24,363 nucleotides of DNA from a bacterium (GCA_011049955.1 DRGV01000063.1:1-24363), one strand, 5' to 3'. Positions 6,633 through 14,740 are shown, counted from the first letter of the stretch. Translations and numbers: made by a program. Notes: generated by a model not told the origin, from the letters alone.

Positions 6633-9143
6633 TCACTCTTTTTTCTTCTTAAAGAGATCCCCGATGTCCTTAATTACCTCCTTTATTGCTTCTGCTTCCT
6701 CTTTCCCCACTACCTTTTCTAATTGCCTCTCTACCTCGGTCTTGATTGCCCCTTCAATCATCTTCTCCCATTTGGGCGTGAATTTGGGTTTCTGAGTAGT
6801 CCCTGTTATTCTAAGGGGGATAACTACATTCCCTTTTTCATCCTTCAGATGAGGAGGAATGGGAGAGGTCCCGATCAGGAAGGGAGTGGGCTTGACTGTG
6901 ACATCGAAATCCAATCCTCCATCGAGAAAGTAGCTCCCCGAGGCTAAAATTTTTATCTCCTTACCGTCTAATAAGAAGTCGTTTGTCTTTACTTCTCCTC
7001 CGGCCAGATTGAAGTGGCCGGAAAGGCTATCATAGTGAATCTCTTCTATCTTTGGTATCCGGAGGATGCCTAATAAGAATTCAATAAGTTCCTTCTGGAT
7101 AGTGATGCCGGTAATCTTCCCTTTGGCGAGATTCAGATAGCCCTTTCCCCAGGTCTTTTCTAATGCCTCTTTATCCGTTCCTTTGCCCTTAATCTCTAAA
7201 TCCAACTCGAGCGTACCATAAAACTTATCTTTCAGATTGGTATTGGCAGTCAAGAGTTCGTTTAGGTTAATTTCGTTAGCATTGGCCTTTAGGGAATATC
7301 CCAATTTTTTAGGGTTGGATAGATTCAAACTGCCAGAGGCACTGAAGTTTCCCTGATAGAGATTTGTCTTGAGGGATTGGATGGTGAGTAACTTTTTGGC
7401 CAATTGAAAACTATAGTTCAAGTCAGTATTTGACAGTTCCAGTCTATCAACCTTGAGCTGGAGAATACTAATATCTCCAACAAGATTTATCTTCTTTGTC
7501 TGGCCAGTTATCCTGGTATTTATAGAGGCGAGTCCTTCTATGGCCGGCCCCTTCTTCACTCCGGGTTTAGTAGCGATATTGGCCAGTTCATTCAGAACTA
7601 ATTTATCCGAGGTCAAGAAAAGGTCTAACTCTGGCTTCCTGAAGTTAATAACCTTGCCTTTCAAGACCAGGCGGGAACTTCCCAGATTGGCGGAGAGTCT
7701 GGGAATATCGATATTCCTTTTATTGAACTTTATGCTTGCCTTTATATTACTCAAGGGCTGATTGATTTTAGCATACTTAATGGTGTCATCATTCAGGTTG
7801 AGCACTCCGTCTATCTCAAGTTCCTTTAATCTTCCTTCTAGATTGACCTTTAGGTCAATGGTCCCTTCTACCTCGATCTCCTTTAGAATGGGCACCCTAA
7901 CAAAGGAAGAGACAAGGCCTTTTGCTTTCTCCAGTGAAATCTGGTCACTATAAAGGGAGAGACTCAATATCTTTTCCTTTTTGAAGTCCTCTACCTTGCC
8001 CTTAGCATTTAGGGATATCTCCTCTATTTTTACATTCAATCTTCTTATATCAATATCGCTCTTTTCCAGATCGATTACTAAGTTATGGTCTATAGAAAAA
8101 CTCTCTACTTCTATGGGCAAAGGAATTCCTCTGGTTATGATGAAAACAAGGTCGTTTAAAGCAATTTTTCCAGAGGAAGATATTTTATCCTTTCCCCTTA
8201 ACCCCACATCTAAACCAATATCCAACTTTGCGCTCTGGAGTTTCCCGGGAAGGAAGGATTTATAGTAGGGAGCAAAATAGACCAAATCTAAGTCATCAAC
8301 ATCTATTCTGACGTCTATGTCTCTTGTTTCCTTCAAGGTAAAGGGATTAAGAGAGGCCTTTATCTTTAAGGGAGAGGCCATCTCTTCCGGGATGTTGAGG
8401 CTGATATCGAAGGCCGCGTTCTCCTTTTGTGAGATGTTACTTACTAAGATGTCAATGTCCTCTATGCTCATAACCCGAGGAATAACCTCATCGTTAAAGA
8501 TTATCCTCCCCCTCTGAATGGCAATACTAGAAACAGTAACCGCCATCCTTGCTGGCTTCTCTTCTCCAGTGGAGGCATAGGCTTGGGAAAATATATAGTT
8601 TGGAGCACGCCCCGATGTAATCGGGGCTTGAGTTCGGTGTTCAGTGTATTTTTTCTCCGAACTCCCAACTCTGAACTCCGAACTATTAGGTCTCCGGACT
8701 CCCAACTCCGAACTCCGAACTGAGGTGTCTGTGGTTACAAGGTCAGAGAAGCTCCACTGGCCCTCTTTATCTCTCTCAATGAGGATCTGGGGCTTGACCA
8801 AAACAACCTTCTTGATGACTAGTTCCTTGTGGATGAGAGGAAGGAGGGCATATTTAACTACCATCTTGTCTGTCTTGAAGAAGGGAGTTTTGGAAAAATC
8901 CTTATGGTTGGCAATCTCGATATTCTCAAGTGTCCCGCCCCTTAAGAGATAGAGCCGGAAATCTTCTATGCTTACCTTGCGGCCTAACTTAATCTCTACC
9001 CGGGCTAAGACCTCATCCAAAGAGATCCCAAACTTAGCGAGCATCTTTGGCGAGATGGGAACCAAAGTAACAATTATCCCAACAGCAACAACAAGGATTA
9101 AGATGATACTTAGAATGATTCTTAACCATCTCTTTCTTCTCAT
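6633..9143 (-). CDS. AsmA family protein (long paralogue)
   Basis: The 836-residue protein starts MRRKRWLRIILSIILIL, a membrane anchor followed by a periplasmic body. The AsmA N-terminal block has FRLYLLRGGTLENIEIANH, VVKYALLPLIHKELVIKKV and GQWSFSDL. A repeat-encoded linker (about residues 140-180) follows, then a long run of beta-strand repeats. The C-terminal AsmA_2-like region has GKITGITIQKELIEFLLGIL, GHFNLAGGEVKTNDF, LDFDVTVKPTPFLIG and KPKFTPKWEKMI. It is paralogous at both ends to the 483-residue gene that follows. The frame is open to a TTG at 9182, but nothing upstream of that TTG resembles a ribosome binding site. The ATG at 9143 is preceded by AGGAGG four bases away, so I start there. 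Its position after the LPS genes suggests lipid or LPS-related envelope work; no specific substrate can be read from the sequence. Confidence 0.85.
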   Translation of the reverse strand: MRRKRWLRIILSIILILVVAVGIIVTLVPISPKMLAKFGISLDEVLARVEIKLGRKVSIEDFRLYLLRGGTLENIEIANHKDFSKTPFFKTDKMVVKYALLPLIHKELVIKKVVLVKPQILIERDKEGQWSFSDLVTTDTSVRSSELGVRRPNSSEFRVGSSEKKYTEHRTQAPITSGRAPNYIFSQAYASTGEEKPARMAVTVSSIAIQRGRIIFNDEVIPRVMSIEDIDILVSNISQKENAAFDISLNIPEEMASPLKIKASLNPFTLKETRDIDVRIDVDDLDLVYFAPYYKSFLPGKLQSAKLDIGLDVGLRGKDKISSSGKIALNDLVFIITRGIPLPIEVESFSIDHNLVIDLEKSDIDIRRLNVKIEEISLNAKGKVEDFKKEKILSLSLYSDQISLEKAKGLVSSFVRVPILKEIEVEGTIDLKVNLEGRLKELEIDGVLNLNDDTIKYAKINQPLSNIKASIKFNKRNIDIPRLSANLGSSRLVLKGKVINFRKPELDLFLTSDKLVLNELANIATKPGVKKGPAIEGLASINTRITGQTKKINLVGDISILQLKVDRLELSNTDLNYSFQLAKKLLTIQSLKTNLYQGNFSASGSLNLSNPKKLGYSLKANANEINLNELLTANTNLKDKFYGTLELDLEIKGKGTDKEALEKTWGKGYLNLAKGKITGITIQKELIEFLLGILRIPKIEEIHYDSLSGHFNLAGGEVKTNDFLLDGKEIKILASGSYFLDGGLDFDVTVKPTPFLIGTSPIPPHLKDEKGNVVIPLRITGTTQKPKFTPKWEKMIEGAIKTEVERQLEKVVGKEEAEAIKEVIKDIGDLFKKKKE
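8605..8728. repeat. In-frame repeat insertion in the long AsmA gene (palindrome plus CCGAACTC words)
   Basis: A perfect stem-loop GCCCCGAT-GTA-ATCGGGGC (8609-8627) is followed by ten or so degenerate copies of the word CCGAACTC/CCCAACTC (about 8657-8722). The whole stretch is open in the AsmA frame and encodes a polar linker (SSELGVRRPNSSEF...) not seen in the paralogous gene, which has an unrelated Lys-rich linker there. Confidence 0.75.
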
Positions 9144-9229
9144 CCTTCCTCCTTTTCCTGCCCGTTTTACCCCATAGTTCAATGCTTTTTTATCAAAGAT
9201 TGAGGCCCCTGGAAAAATCTTCAGAGTCC

Positions 9230-10507
9230 TTAGAGTTTAACAATCTTTCTGCTCATTATTCCCTTGGTGGCATTCCGGCTATCAATAATTAATTTAGCCT
9301 TCTTCACAATCTCAGGATAATTGAAGATAGTATGGTCGGTAACAATGACCACACAGTCCTCTTTTCCTAATGAAGGCTTTTTTTGGGATCTGAGCACCTT
9401 TCCATCCAGTCTTAGTTTAGGAACGTGAGGATCGTGATAAATAACCTTCGCCCCTTTCTTCTGAAGTATCTTGATGACATCCAGAGCAGGTGATTCTCGA
9501 GTATCTGAGACATCTCTTTTGTAGGCCACTCCTAAGATTAGGACCCTTGAACCTTTGAGGGTTTTCTTTTTCTTATTCAGAGCATTTTCTATCCTCTGGA
9601 CCAGAAACTCGGGCATCTTGCTATTGATCTCTCCGGCAAGTTCAATGAAGCGGGCATAGAAATCCAGGGTCCTTAATTTCCAGGAGAGGTAATGGGGATC
9701 AACAGGGAGACAGTGGCCTCCTAATCCCGGACCGGGATAGAAGGGCATAAAACCGAAGGGCTTTGTCTTAGCGGCCTCGATCACCTCCCAGACATCTATG
9801 CCCAACCGATGACATATCAAAGCCATCTCATTCACCAAGCCAATATTTACACTGCGGAAGGTGTTCTCTAAGAGTTTAACCATCTCGGCTATCTCAGTTG
9901 AGGAAACAATAATAACCTCATCTACGATCTCCTTATATAGAGCCTCAGCCATCCGAGTAGACTCTTTAGTAATTCCTGAGACGATCTTGGGGGTATTCCT
10001 TAAGGTATATTCTTTATTGCCTGGATCAATTCTTTCCGGCGAGAAGGCAAGATAAAATCTCTTCCTGGTTTCTTTCAGGATGGGAAGTATGACCTCCTGC
10101 GTAGTTCCAGGGTAAGTAGTGCTCTCCAAGATAATCAGCTGATTATTCTTCAAGTATTTGGCGATCTTCTTTGTAGCAGAGACAACGTATGAGATATCGG
10201 GATCCTTTGTCTTCCTCAGGGGAGTGGGAACGCAGATAATGACTATATCAAGTCCCTTGAGGGCTTTAAAATCAAAAGTAGGTTTCAGAAATCCCTTCTT
10301 TATTAGTTGAATTACCCCTTTCCTCCCCACATCTTCAATATAGTGCCTTCCCATTTTGATGCGTTTTATTCTTTCTCTATCAGTATCTATTCCGGTTACT
10401 CTGAATCCTGCCCGGGCAAACTCGCAGGCCAAGGGAAGGCCAACATATCCCAGGCCCATGACCCCAATTTTTGCTTTTTTACTAATAATTTTTTCTTTTA
10501 AATCCAT
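9230..10507 (-). CDS. wbpA: UDP-sugar 6-dehydrogenase, WbpA/UDP-GlcNAc dehydrogenase type
   Basis: The 425-residue member of the UDP-glucose/GDP-mannose dehydrogenase family oxidises C6 of a UDP-sugar to a uronate in two NAD-dependent steps. Visible: the Rossmann NAD site GVMGLGYVGLP (15-25), VPTP (93-96), EST (128-130), the helix EMVKLLENTFRSVNIGLVNE with catalytic Lys211, and the catalytic Cys266 in GPGLGGHCLPVDPHYLSWK. The C-terminal domain has VLILGVAYKRDVSDTRESPA. The NTFRSVNIGLVNE and FMPFYPGPGLGGHC signatures favour the WbpA/TviB group acting on UDP-GlcNAc rather than UDP-glucose dehydrogenase; the substrate is inferred. It would provide a uronic-acid building block for core or O-chain sugars made by neighbouring genes. 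The ATG has AAGGAGGGG four bases upstream. Confidence 0.88.
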   Translation of the reverse strand: MDLKEKIISKKAKIGVMGLGYVGLPLACEFARAGFRVTGIDTDRERIKRIKMGRHYIEDVGRKGVIQLIKKGFLKPTFDFKALKGLDIVIICVPTPLRKTKDPDISYVVSATKKIAKYLKNNQLIILESTTYPGTTQEVILPILKETRKRFYLAFSPERIDPGNKEYTLRNTPKIVSGITKESTRMAEALYKEIVDEVIIVSSTEIAEMVKLLENTFRSVNIGLVNEMALICHRLGIDVWEVIEAAKTKPFGFMPFYPGPGLGGHCLPVDPHYLSWKLRTLDFYARFIELAGEINSKMPEFLVQRIENALNKKKKTLKGSRVLILGVAYKRDVSDTRESPALDVIKILQKKGAKVIYHDPHVPKLRLDGKVLRSQKKPSLGKEDCVVIVTDHTIFNYPEIVKKAKLIIDSRNATKGIMSRKIVKL

Positions 10508-10524
10508 ATTCCCCTCCTTAGTCA

Positions 10525-10740
10525 GTATTCAGAAATTAGAAAATTCCAATATACAAATTTCAAATCACAAACAATATACAAATTCCAATGTCCGAAATTA
10601 CAAACCCCCGGGGTTACTTATGTTTTGGTCATTGGGGTTTTGGTAATTGTAATTTGTTTGCCCCTCGCTTTGCTCGGGATATTGCCTGTCCCGAATGTAT
10701 ATGAGGGATAATTTGTTGCTTGTAATTTGTAATTTAAACT
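10525..10740. repeat. AT-rich imperfect long inverted repeat with embedded GAGCAAAGCGAGG element
   Basis: The 242-nt spacer between the kinase and dehydrogenase genes contains no gene. Left words (CAAATTTCAAATCACAAAC..., ending ACAAACCCC) are mirrored on the right by GGGGTTTTGGTAATTGTAAT words, forming an imperfect hairpin. At 10661-10679 lies a copy of the GCGAGG element seen before four start codons, here about 155 nt from a start. TCGGGA/TCCCGA (10674-10679, 10689-10694) forms a further small stem. Confidence 0.65.
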
Positions 10741-10749
10741 TTCAGCAAG

Positions 10750-11598
10750 CTATCGTGTTTTCTTGAGGGTTCGCCTCTCAATTCTTTTTAAGTATCTTCT
10801 CATCTTCCTTTCTTGTGCTTTGTTTCCCTTAGCATATTCCTTATAGAACCTTAACTTATCTGTCCTTGTAATATAAGGGGGCATAGATTCATTTAGTCGG
10901 CTTAAGTCTTTTATCCACCTGAAGTCCGAGGCCCTCTTTTTAAGTCTAGCATTCTCAAAGTCGAGATAGTAAAACCTATTTCCTCTTACCATGATGTGGC
11001 TGGTATTCAAGTCTCCATGGGTGAAACCCCTATTATGAATGTCTCTGATGCTTTTTGCTAACTCAGAAATAAACTTTCTCTTTTCTCTAATCTTTTCCTT
11101 ATTTAAAGGAGGATGAAGACTATTTACATGAAGGCTCAAGTTGATGCCTAAAGAGAGTTCTTCGGTAATTAGAAAACATTTCTTCAATAAGCGAAAGTTT
11201 CTCTTCTCTCCAATCGCTAAGGGTTCGACTACCGGAATCCCCAGCTCCGAGAGTCTATTGCCAATCACAAACTCTCTCATGGCCTTTGAAGGTCGGTAGA
11301 GGTCAACCCAGGCCTTCCCTATTCCCCGGGGCTTATACTCTTTTAGAACAACCCTTCCTCCGTTTACCCTGAAAGAGAAGATATTTGAACGCTCGCTATC
11401 ATCTAAGAGTCTTGCTTCTTTCCTCTCAAATGACGGCGCGCTTCGCTTGCCCCGTCTTTTACTTATTGAAGTTTCGATACTTTCAAATAGACTATCCGGA
11501 TCTTCAATACCTAACTTAAAAAGAAGGTCTTTATATCTCTTCTTTAATCTTATCTTCCACTTTCCCCTTCTCAGGATTAGGAAGTCGCTTTTCGCCAT
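10750..11598 (-). CDS. Lipopolysaccharide core kinase, WaaP/Kdo-kinase family
   Basis: The protein-kinase-like fold is recognisable: VVLKEY with the ATP-contacting Lys86, the catalytic loop HGDLNTSHI (194-202) with Asp196, and the metal-binding LDFENARL (212-219) with Asp213. These match the Kdo/WaaP family, which phosphorylates heptose or Kdo in the LPS inner core on the cytoplasmic face; the acceptor here is unknown. The frame is open to a GTG at 11652, but the extra 18 residues come from an intergenic CACAGAT-word repeat. The ATG at 11598 with GGAAGG five bases upstream begins the credible protein (282 residues). Residues 47-56 (KRRGKRSAPS) are encoded by a palindromic element also found, in another frame, in an acyltransferase gene of this window. 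It lies between heptosyltransferase and nucleotide-sugar genes, consistent with core modification. Confidence 0.82.
   Translation of the reverse strand: MAKSDFLILRRGKWKIRLKKRYKDLLFKLGIEDPDSLFESIETSISKRRGKRSAPSFERKEARLLDDSERSNIFSFRVNGGRVVLKEYKPRGIGKAWVDLYRPSKAMREFVIGNRLSELGIPVVEPLAIGEKRNFRLLKKCFLITEELSLGINLSLHVNSLHPPLNKEKIREKRKFISELAKSIRDIHNRGFTHGDLNTSHIMVRGNRFYYLDFENARLKKRASDFRWIKDLSRLNESMPPYITRTDKLRFYKEYAKGNKAQERKMRRYLKRIERRTLKKTR
11432..11456. repeat. Intragenic palindromic element, GGCGCGCTTCGCTTGCCCC family, copy 1
   Basis: The 19-nt core GGCGCGCTTCGCTTGCCCC is flanked by GAC and GTC, closing a GACGG/CCGTC stem. It lies in frame inside the kinase gene and is read R-R-G-K-R-S-A-P-S. The copies at 19536-19560 and 19620-19644 share the core but close with GAGGG/CCCTC, so one pair is swapped from C-G to G-C with pairing kept. 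Confidence 0.85.
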
Positions 11599-11616
11599 TT
11601 TTACCTTCCAGATAGG

Positions 11617-11733
11617 TAACCACAGATTTTCACAGATTATCTTTGGAACCACAGATGAACACGGGTGAACACAGTATAAAAACTAAAATTTTATGAGTAT
11701 CTTTTCTGTGTCTATCTGTGTTTACCTGTGGTT
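11617..11733. repeat. CACAGAT/ATCTGTG imperfect inverted repeat
   Basis: AACCACAGATGAACACGGGT (11647 on) is mirrored imperfectly by words ending TTTACCTGTGGTT (to 11733), with 28-nt arms matching at about 22 positions. A further CCACAGATTTTCACAGATTA unit lies at 11620-11639. It fills most of the spacer between the WaaQ-like gene and the kinase gene, which shows no gene of its own. Confidence 0.65.
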
Positions 11734-11821
11734 TAATTTTTCATTTTTCATTGAACTCACTTTCTCACTTTCCCCGTTTTCCACTTTCCCCTTTTTCCTT
11801 CCCTTACACCTTTTTTCTGGG

Positions 11822-11854
11822 TTAACCCCACTCCTGCGCGCAGGGGCGGGGTTA
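11822..11854. repeat. AACCCC...GGGGTT palindromic element, copy 1 (supplies a stop codon)
   Basis: A near-perfect palindrome bounded by TTAACCCC and GGGGTTAA with CTCCTG...GGGGCG inside. On the minus strand the first three bases of its TAACCCC end form the TAA stop of the WaaQ-like gene. Related copies lie in frame inside the deacetylase (13724-13756) and waaA (21609-21642). Confidence 0.85.
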
Positions 11855-12970
11855 ATCTGTGTAATCTTGTGGTTTCACTGAAATTCCTATGTTGCCAGAT
11901 AACTCCTTATCTAATGCCTCGATGATCTCATTGATTCCCGCCCTTATGGAAAGGGCGATCTGGTTCGTCCCTCTCGGCGCCCATTCTGGGATGCTTGTGG
12001 GATCGAAGAGGGCGATCAATGGTTTTTTTAAAGCGCTGGCGATATGCATGGGGGCGCTATCCAGGCCGAAATAGAAATCGCTTCTCTTAATGAGGGCGGC
12101 AAGTTGTTTTAGGCTGAGTTTTCCCGAAAGATCGACTGGAGTCTTTTTCATGAGGCTAATTATCTCTTTTACTCTTCTTGTCTCCCTCTCTCCCGGACCA
12201 GAGGTAAAGATTACTTTGGAATGATGCCTGCCGATGAGGTAGTCGCAGGCCCGGGCAAATCCTTCGTCCTTCCACTCTTTCTCTCTCCATCTTGAGACGG
12301 GATGGATGATGGTTAATATCTCCTCCTTCTCTATTCCCTTCTCCTTTAATAGGCTTTCGATATCTCTTTGGTCTTCATCAGAAACAAATATCTCGAGTTC
12401 TTTATTCTCGGTATCGATCCCCAGGTTCCTGACCACATTTAAATCATGCTCTATGGTATGCTCTCTTATTCCTTTTGGCGGGGCGAGATGGGTAAACAAA
12501 AACTTCCTTCCCAGGGTTCCCTTCCCTTTAAAGTGCCAGTGGAAAAGGAGATACCTTAATTTAGGAAAAAGGTTTTTAAAAGTAATTTTTTCTTTGGGAA
12601 CGTCGAAGCTGGCCCTTATCTTTGCTCCGCTGACGAAGGAGATTACTGCCCCCCTATCTCCCTCTCCTAAATCTACAACTAAATCGAACCTCTTATTCCT
12701 TATGCTCTTTGCCCACTCTAGACTCTCAATAATCTTTCTTACTTTGGGCAGTTTCTTTATGGAACGATCAAGGGTTAAAATCTCATTGATCAGAGGATTT
12801 CCGGTGAGCATCTCCTCTGTCCCCTTATTTACCAGGCAGGCGATATGGGCTTTGGGGAACCTTTCTCTCAGGGCCCGGATAGTGGGAACCATTAATAGCA
12901 CATCCCCAATGTGCTTGAACTTTATTACCAGTATTCTTTGAACTTTACTCAGATCCACCTTTTTATTCAC
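11852..12970 (-). CDS. Family 9 glycosyltransferase, heptosyltransferase III (WaaQ)-like
   Basis: The GT9 layout is clear: an N-terminal Rossmann start ILVIKFKHIGDVLLMVPTIRAL with family-typical KFKHIGDVLL, a middle DLVVDLGEGDRG, and the sugar-nucleotide domain with HPVSRWREKEW and FYFGLDSAPMHIASALKKPLI. The H-P-V-S-R-W sequence and GLDSAPMHIA favour the WaaQ branch, which adds the third ADP-heptose to the inner core, over WaaC or WaaF, but the acceptor cannot be read from sequence. The last dozen residues (ISVKPQDYTD) look like repeat-encoded tail, and the TAA stop lies in a palindromic element, so the original C-terminus may have been altered. The start is a GTG with no clear ribosome binding site, so the first few residues are uncertain. 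Confidence 0.82.
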   Translation of the reverse strand: MNKKVDLSKVQRILVIKFKHIGDVLLMVPTIRALRERFPKAHIACLVNKGTEEMLTGNPLINEILTLDRSIKKLPKVRKIIESLEWAKSIRNKRFDLVVDLGEGDRGAVISFVSGAKIRASFDVPKEKITFKNLFPKLRYLLFHWHFKGKGTLGRKFLFTHLAPPKGIREHTIEHDLNVVRNLGIDTENKELEIFVSDEDQRDIESLLKEKGIEKEEILTIIHPVSRWREKEWKDEGFARACDYLIGRHHSKVIFTSGPGERETRRVKEIISLMKKTPVDLSGKLSLKQLAALIKRSDFYFGLDSAPMHIASALKKPLIALFDPTSIPEWAPRGTNQIALSIRAGINEIIEALDKELSGNIGISVKPQDYTD

Positions 12971-13010
12971 CGTTCACTACCCGCTATTTAAAATAGTCAA
13001 ATCCAAAAAG

Positions 13011-13182
13011 GCTACCCGGTTATCAGGTTATCCGGGACTGGGTAATTCGGATATCCGGAGACCCGGATCTCCTAGTCCCTGATCGCCGGATTACCGGATG
13101 ACCGTTTATGTAGTTTGGTCATTGTAATTTTGGTCATTGTTTATTGTTTGTGATTTGTAATTTGTTATTTGGAATTTGCAGT
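13011..13182. repeat. CCGG-word array followed by AT-rich TTTGTAATTTG words
   Basis: From 13011 to about 13103 the spacer is built of ATCCGG/CCGGAT-type words arranged as a degenerate inverted repeat (CCGGGACTGGG on the left, mirrored by CCTAGTCCCTGA on the right). From about 13111 to 13182 it continues as TTTGGTCATTG and TTGTGATTTGTAATTTG words that reach the deacetylase stop codon. No gene is seen in this 212-nt spacer. Confidence 0.6.
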
Positions 13183-13905
13183 TTATATTCGGCTTCTTCC
13201 CAGTTTTAAATTCAGGATAAAATGGAGTTTTGTATCGTAGCCTCGGATGAGTATCCGGCGCAAGAGAAAGGGGTCTTCATTTCTGCCATTTTTCCCGGGA
13301 AGAGTAGAGAAGGCCCCCAGATAGCCAGCTTCCTTTACCATTTTCTCAATTTGAGAATTGAACTTTCCATAGGGATAAGCAAAGAACCCAATGAGTTCTT
13401 TCAGTCTTCCCTCCAGTATCCTTTTAGAATCCCTAATCTCAGATAATACTTTATCCCGAGATAGTTCTAAGAGATTGGGATGGGTGTGGGTATGAGAGCC
13501 AAAGAAAAAGCCCTCTTTCTTCATCTCTCCAATCTCCTCCCAGGAGAGAATCTCCTCATCTTCCTGGCCCCATCCATTCTTCTTACCCATATATTGGGTG
13601 ACCAGGAATATGGTTGCCTTGAAATTGTATTTTTTCAGAATGGGATAGGCATAAGTGAAGTTATCCTTATAGCCGTCATCAAAGGTAAGAAGCACCGGCT
13701 TTTCTGGAAGAGCCCTTCCTCCCTTAACCCCGCTCCTGCGTGCCGGGGCGGGGTTGACAAACTCTAATAGTTTATCAGGTGAGATAGTTTGATACCCTTT
13801 CTTGGAAAGATACTCCATCTGGCTGGCAAATTTTTCCGGGCTTATCCTATACTTCTCTTTCTTGCCCGGGCTAACCATATGATACATCAGAACTGGAATT
13901 TTCAT
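13183..13905 (-). CDS. CE4 polysaccharide deacetylase (NodB domain)
   Basis: The 240-residue protein has the carbohydrate esterase 4 motifs in order: an N-terminal MKIPVLMYHMV strand, motif 1 TFDDGY (74-79) with the catalytic base and metal Asp, motif 2 SHTHTHPNL with the two metal His residues, and motif 3 FFAYPYGKF. Such enzymes remove N-acetyl groups from GlcNAc-type sugars using a metal. There is no signal peptide, so it may act in the cytoplasm on a lipid-linked or nascent core sugar; the substrate is inferred from context only. Residues 50-61 (VNPAPARRSGVK) are encoded by an AACCCC...GGGGTT palindromic element inserted in frame just before motif 1, in a loop the family tolerates. The ATG is preceded by GCGAGGGCGG, part of another repeat element. 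Confidence 0.87.
   Translation of the reverse strand: MKIPVLMYHMVSPGKKEKYRISPEKFASQMEYLSKKGYQTISPDKLLEFVNPAPARRSGVKGGRALPEKPVLLTFDDGYKDNFTYAYPILKKYNFKATIFLVTQYMGKKNGWGQEDEEILSWEEIGEMKKEGFFFGSHTHTHPNLLELSRDKVLSEIRDSKRILEGRLKELIGFFAYPYGKFNSQIEKMVKEAGYLGAFSTLPGKNGRNEDPFLLRRILIRGYDTKLHFILNLKLGRSRI
13724..13756. repeat. AACCCC...GGGGTT palindromic element, copy 2 (in frame in deacetylase)
   Basis: Same family and orientation as copies at 11822 and 21609. On the coding strand it is read AAC-CCC-GCC, a different frame from the waaA copy. The frame stays open, adding about a dozen residues. The tip pair C-G seen here is T-A in the waaA copy, so pairing is conserved. Confidence 0.85.
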
Positions 13906-13907
13906 CC

Positions 13908-13925
13908 GCCCTCGCTAACGCTCAG
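13908..13925 (-). promoter_or_regulatory. GAGCG..AGCGAGG element forming the deacetylase ribosome binding site
   Basis: The coding strand reads CTGAGCGTTAGCGAGG followed by GCGG and the ATG, so the element's GAGG(G) end is the only Shine-Dalgarno-like sequence. Similar elements precede the starts at 14719, 21759 and 22596. Confidence 0.6.
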
Positions 13926-13969
13926 AAGTAACAAGTAATCCGTCTGAGACGGAAGCAAGTAACAATTGT

Positions 13970-14719
13970 TCAATGTTCATTGTTAATTGTTAATTGCTTT
14001 TCCCAAAGTCGGGCATACTTATTAAAGGTATAATAGGAATGACAGAGGGCTAAAATCAGACCATGAATACCATCCAAGAAGCCCTTTTTTATAATATACA
14101 TCTTGAAGAAGGTAAAGGGAGGATGAAAGAATATCTGATGCCATCCTGCCCTTCCTTCCTTCTCTTCTATGGTTAATTTAGCATATTTATCTAAACGGCG
14201 TAGATATTCCCCTATGGACTTGGCAGTGAAATGCTCTATTGAGCCTTTAAGATAATCTTTCTTACCCTCTACCTGGACCGCCTCATGAACCATCCGTTCA
14301 TTAAACCTGCCTCTTTCTTTTTTAAAGAGCCTCAAGTGATAGTCCGGGTACCAGCCAGAGCGTCTCATCCACTTCCCTAAGAAGTAGGCCTTATTGGAAA
14401 TATAATAGCCATCGTACTGCTTTTTTTGAATGGCCTCTCTTATCTCTCTGGCCAGTTCCTTGGTAACCCGCTCATCGGCATCGATATTCAATACCCATTC
14501 TCCAGTCGCTTTCTCCAAAGCAAGGTTCTTCTGCCCTCCATACCCTATCCATTTCTTCTGGAATATTTTATCCGTATATTCTTTGGCAATCTCTACTGTT
14601 CTATCATGGGAAAAGGAATCAAGGATGACAATCTCATCCGCCCACTTCACACTCTCTAGACAATCCCTTATGTTATCTTCTTCATTCTTGGTAATAATCA
14701 TTACTGAAAGCTTAGCCAT
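13970..14719 (-). CDS. Family 2 glycosyltransferase, WaaE/KdtX-like LPS core glucosyltransferase
   Basis: The GT-A fold is visible: LSVMIITKNEEDNIRDCLES at the N-terminus, WADEIVILDSFSHDRT, the WIGYGGQKNLAL segment typical of the WaaE group, and the metal-binding DxD-like region WVLNIDADERVT. Then come WYPDYHLRLFKK and the characteristic C-terminal HPPFTFFKMYIIKKGFLDG. WaaE-type enzymes add glucose to heptose I of the LPS core in the cytoplasm; the exact sugar here is unproven. The frame is open to 14755, but the extra 12 residues (SYSERSEEE) are encoded by a repeat element. The ATG at 14719 is preceded by GCGAGGAAGAG, so I start there. The C-terminal LTINNEH is encoded by AATTAACAATTAAC words of the adjoining repeat. 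Confidence 0.85.
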   Translation of the reverse strand: MAKLSVMIITKNEEDNIRDCLESVKWADEIVILDSFSHDRTVEIAKEYTDKIFQKKWIGYGGQKNLALEKATGEWVLNIDADERVTKELAREIREAIQKKQYDGYYISNKAYFLGKWMRRSGWYPDYHLRLFKKERGRFNERMVHEAVQVEGKKDYLKGSIEHFTAKSIGEYLRRLDKYAKLTIEEKEGRAGWHQIFFHPPFTFFKMYIIKKGFLDGIHGLILALCHSYYTFNKYARLWEKQLTINNEH

Positions 14720-14724
14720 CTCTT

Positions 14725-14740
14725 CCTCGCTTCGCTCGGA
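14725..14740 (-). promoter_or_regulatory. GAGCG..AGCGAGG element forming the ribosome binding site of the GT2 gene
   Basis: The coding strand reads TCCGAGCGAAGCGAGG, then AAGAG and the ATG at 14719. The element itself contributes the GAGGA of the Shine-Dalgarno sequence. Confidence 0.6.

Noticed and set aside
6081..6722. Long open plus-strand frame opposite the shorter AsmA gene
   Set aside because: It is antisense to a well-supported gene, shows no recognisable family features and has no ribosome binding site; the same holds for other long plus-strand frames such as 12306-12941.
9144..9182. TTG start for the long AsmA protein at 9182
   Set aside because: No Shine-Dalgarno sequence precedes it; AGGAGG precedes the ATG at 9143, which begins a normal membrane anchor.
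11599..11652. GTG start for the kinase at 11652
   Set aside because: The extension is encoded by a CACAGAT-type intergenic repeat and is not part of the kinase fold.
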